Part shown: positions 5,911-7,212 of the stretch, one piece after another
Layout of the letters: every line of letters starts with the position of its first letter
How positions within the stretch are numbered: the stretch's first letter is position 1
Source: JAKAWQ01 sp035503055
Lineage (GTDB): Bacteria > Pseudomonadota > Alphaproteobacteria > Acetobacterales > Acetobacteraceae
Direction: 5' to 3'
Assembly (NCBI GenBank): GCA_035503055.1
Contig: DATJTV010000224.1
Coordinates: 1 to 7,212 of the forward strand
Length of the DNA: 7,212 nt
Position numbers and translations under genes: made by a program
The notes under the pieces: generated by a model
Databases searched by the model: none
What the model was told of the DNA's origin: nothing
The model's input: only the letters and a program-made list of their open reading frames with translations

Positions 5911-6104
5911 CTGCAACTGGGCAAGGCAGGAGGCGCGGTCGTGAGACGACGGTTGATCATCCTCTGATGCGCGGATCGGAACCGCAGGACCTGATGCGTC
6001 GTGGAGCTGCCTCGGTCTAGGTACCAGCGTCGGCATTATCCGGCTGATAGTGTTTGCGAGGGTTCTCCGGCTGTGACCGCGCCTCCAGCCTTGCCCGGCT
6101 GCAG
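5911..6104 (-). ncRNA. Candidate structured RNA downstream of the IS110-family transposase
   Basis: Two 30-base arms (5911-5940 and 6075-6104) are inverted copies. In RNA read from the transposase strand, 28 of 30 positions pair, one of them G-U, with two single mismatches; the G-U pair becomes an A-C mismatch in RNA of the other strand, so the fold slightly favours the transposase strand. The arms enclose 134 bases with smaller hairpins: GTCGT/ACGAC at 5938-5950 (loop GAG; this one competes with the last three bases of the arm) and GCGG/CCGC at 5971-5985 (7-base loop). The structure begins about 52 bases after the transposase stop. IS110-family elements are known to encode bridge or seek RNAs in non-coding ends, and the IS1111 branch does so 3' of the transposase. 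That this is such an RNA is inference; a nested MITE with 30-base terminal repeats would look similar. Confidence 0.4.
5964..6101. repeat. Short repeats at about 27-base spacing inside the candidate RNA
   Basis: CTGATGCG occurs at 5964-5971 and 5991-5998, exactly 27 bases apart. TCCGGCTG occurs at 6039-6046 and 6066-6073, again 27 apart, and CCGGCTG recurs at 6095-6101, 28 bases further. Each repeat is too short to be significant alone; the shared spacing in one small region is what stands out. Confidence 0.45.
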
Positions 6105-6156
6105 ATTCTGCAATGAGAGTATCGCGCCTCCCTGAGCTGGACTGGTTCGCCGCCGA

Positions 6157-7212
6157 TCAGCTGGCCCGGATGTCTGTCTGGCGGGCGATTGCCCAGGCGA
6201 AACCGACCAGCTCGCGGGCGATCGCTGTGGTAACCACGTTCGGCGGCTTGCCGCTCATGGCGAGCCTGCGATAACGGCGACAGAGCCGGAGCTGTGCTTT
6301 CCAGGCAATGGCGCGGACCGGCTTGGGCAGGCCTTCCTGCCGCAGCAGCAGTTCCCGGCTGACCCGGGCGGGGAAGCGGTAGCTCCAGGCGGCCTCGATC
6401 AGCATCCGCCGGGCGGCCCCGTTGCCGGCCTTGGTGATCCCACCCTGGCGCCGTCTCCGGCCGCTGGATTGCTCTGAGGGGACCAGTCCGAGATAGGCCA
6501 TCAGCTGCGGCGGGCTGGCAAATCGGGTAATGTCGCCCAGCTCGGCCACCAGCGTGGCCGCGTTCACCAGGGCGACACCACGCAATGCCTGAAGAGCTTG
6601 CGCGAGCGGTGCCAGGGACCACTCCGGCAGCACGGCCTCGATCTGACGTGTCAGACGGTCGCGACGCTCCGTTGCCGCTTCGACGGTCGCGATTAGGTCC
6701 TCGAGCACGATATGATGCACGGGCTGCTCAAAACGGAGCCCGGACAGCCAGCGTCGATGCATCACCGTCCACGCCGGGCGGCCGTAGTGTCGGCCATGGC
6801 GCAGCAGAAAACCCGAGAGTTGCTGGCGCGCTTGCCGCAGCGCTCGGACAGCGGCCAGCCGCGCCCGCGTCAAGTCACGCATCGCCTCATGAGCCGGATC
6901 CGGAACCCAGACCGGGGTCAACTCGCCGGCTCGATGCAGTTTCGCCAGGCTGATCGCATCCCGCCGGTCGGTCTTGATCCGCTCCCCCGGCTTACGTGGC
7001 ATCAAAGAGGGAGCAATCACCACACACTCCTCTCCCGCAGCCGTCAGTTGGCGCTGGATCCCGTAACCGCACGGACCGGCCTCGTAGCAAAATCGCACCT
7101 CGCGACCCGGCCGCTTCACCTTGCTCAGCAGCCCCTTCACCGCCTCCGGCGTGTTTGCAACCCGACCATATTCGCGCACGTCGCCTCGCCGGCCGTTCTC
7201 CGCCAGCGCCAC
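6157..7212 (-). CDS. IS110-family transposase, partial (N-terminus beyond right edge)
   Basis: A DEDD-type recombinase that excises and inserts its element, in characterised members guided by an RNA encoded by the element. The 351 visible residues start at the window edge, so the first one is not a true start. The RuvC-like N-terminal domain shows YEAGPCGYG (43-51, acidic residue Glu44) and KTDRRD (80-85, Asp82 and Asp85); the first catalytic Asp should lie in the 15-20 or so missing residues. A long helical middle (about 110-200) is followed by the C-terminal transposase domain with LRGVALVNAATLVAELGD (210-227), YLGLVPSEQSSG (240-251, containing the likely catalytic Ser) and GGITKAGN (257-264). 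No stop or frameshift interrupts it, so it may be active. It is convergent with fhs. Family assignment is secure; IS110 versus IS1111 branch is not resolved. Confidence 0.93.
   Translation of the reverse strand: MALAENGRRGDVREYGRVANTPEAVKGLLSKVKRPGREVRFCYEAGPCGYGIQRQLTAAGEECVVIAPSLMPRKPGERIKTDRRDAISLAKLHRAGELTPVWVPDPAHEAMRDLTRARLAAVRALRQARQQLSGFLLRHGRHYGRPAWTVMHRRWLSGLRFEQPVHHIVLEDLIATVEAATERRDRLTRQIEAVLPEWSLAPLAQALQALRGVALVNAATLVAELGDITRFASPPQLMAYLGLVPSEQSSGRRRRQGGITKAGNGAARRMLIEAAWSYRFPARVSRELLLRQEGLPKPVRAIAWKAQLRLCRRYRRLAMSGKPPNVVTTAIARELVGFAWAIARQTDIRAS

Larger units (their letters stand above)
5838..7212 (-). mobile_element. IS110-family insertion sequence, partial, boundary uncertain
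   Basis: The minus-strand transposase plus its 3' non-coding region. The element runs off the right edge, so its 5' end is not visible. Its downstream end cannot be placed exactly because IS110-family elements lack classical terminal inverted repeats; 5838 is only the first base after the repeat segment that follows fhs. If this is right, the 3' non-coding part is about 319 bases, longer than a plain untranslated tail and reminiscent of the IS1111 branch, where the guide RNA is encoded 3' of the transposase. It is convergent with fhs and does not interrupt it. Confidence 0.6.

Noticed and set aside
5737..6036. Small open frames between fhs and the transposase (5737-5967 plus, 5842-6036 minus)
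   Set aside because: No ribosome binding site or recognisable motif, and they overlap repeat and hairpin sequences that better explain the region.
5911..6104. CRISPR array reading of the repeats spaced at about 27 bases
   Set aside because: The repeats are only 7-8 bases long, only two or three copies each, and of two different kinds; no cas gene is present.
6017..6953. Open frames overlapping the transposase (6017-6622 minus in another frame, 6585-6953 plus)
   Set aside because: They overlap the IS110-family transposase, whose domains are intact; no similarity is seen in the alternative frames, and this family does not need a frameshifted second protein.

Overview
The window is high-GC DNA with dense, tightly packed genes. 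The protein styles (NAD kinase with a GMNCGSVGFLMN motif, a PhnW-type aminotransferase, a long formate-tetrahydrofolate ligase) point to an alphaproteobacterium, most likely in Rhodospirillales and possibly Acetobacteraceae. This assignment is inferred from protein character and was not tested by a search.

Left part (1-2774), all on the minus strand and read right to left: a small membrane-anchored proline-rich protein of unknown function; a YkoP-like protein of unknown function; a Nit-type carbon-nitrogen hydrolase; and NAD kinase, cut by the left edge. The last three look like one operon: the YkoP-like and hydrolase genes overlap by 10 bases, and nadK follows after 20 bases. A weak promoter candidate lies before the YkoP-like gene. 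A short divergent intergenic region (2775-2928) separates this block from the next.

Middle part (2929-5711), plus strand: a fold-type I, PLP-dependent aminotransferase resembling 2-aminoethylphosphonate-pyruvate transaminase, followed after only 2 bases by formate-tetrahydrofolate ligase (fhs). The pair is almost certainly co-transcribed. It links an aminotransferase to one-carbon metabolism, and no phosphonate gene is visible in the window.

Right part (5712-7212): a gene-free stretch of about 445 bases rich in inverted and direct repeats, then an IS110-family transposase on the minus strand, cut by the right edge. Directly after fhs is a strong palindrome that is probably the terminator. 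It also forms one end of a 127-base segment with imperfect terminal inverted repeats. Further right, downstream of the transposase stop codon, two 30-base arms can pair at 28 of 30 positions in the RNA of the transposase strand. They enclose 134 bases that contain short repeats at about 27-base spacing. This is the most interesting signal in the window: a candidate structured RNA in the 3' non-coding part of an IS110-family element, a family known to use bridge/seek RNAs. I cannot prove that role from sequence alone. The rest of the window is ordinary chromosomal metabolism.
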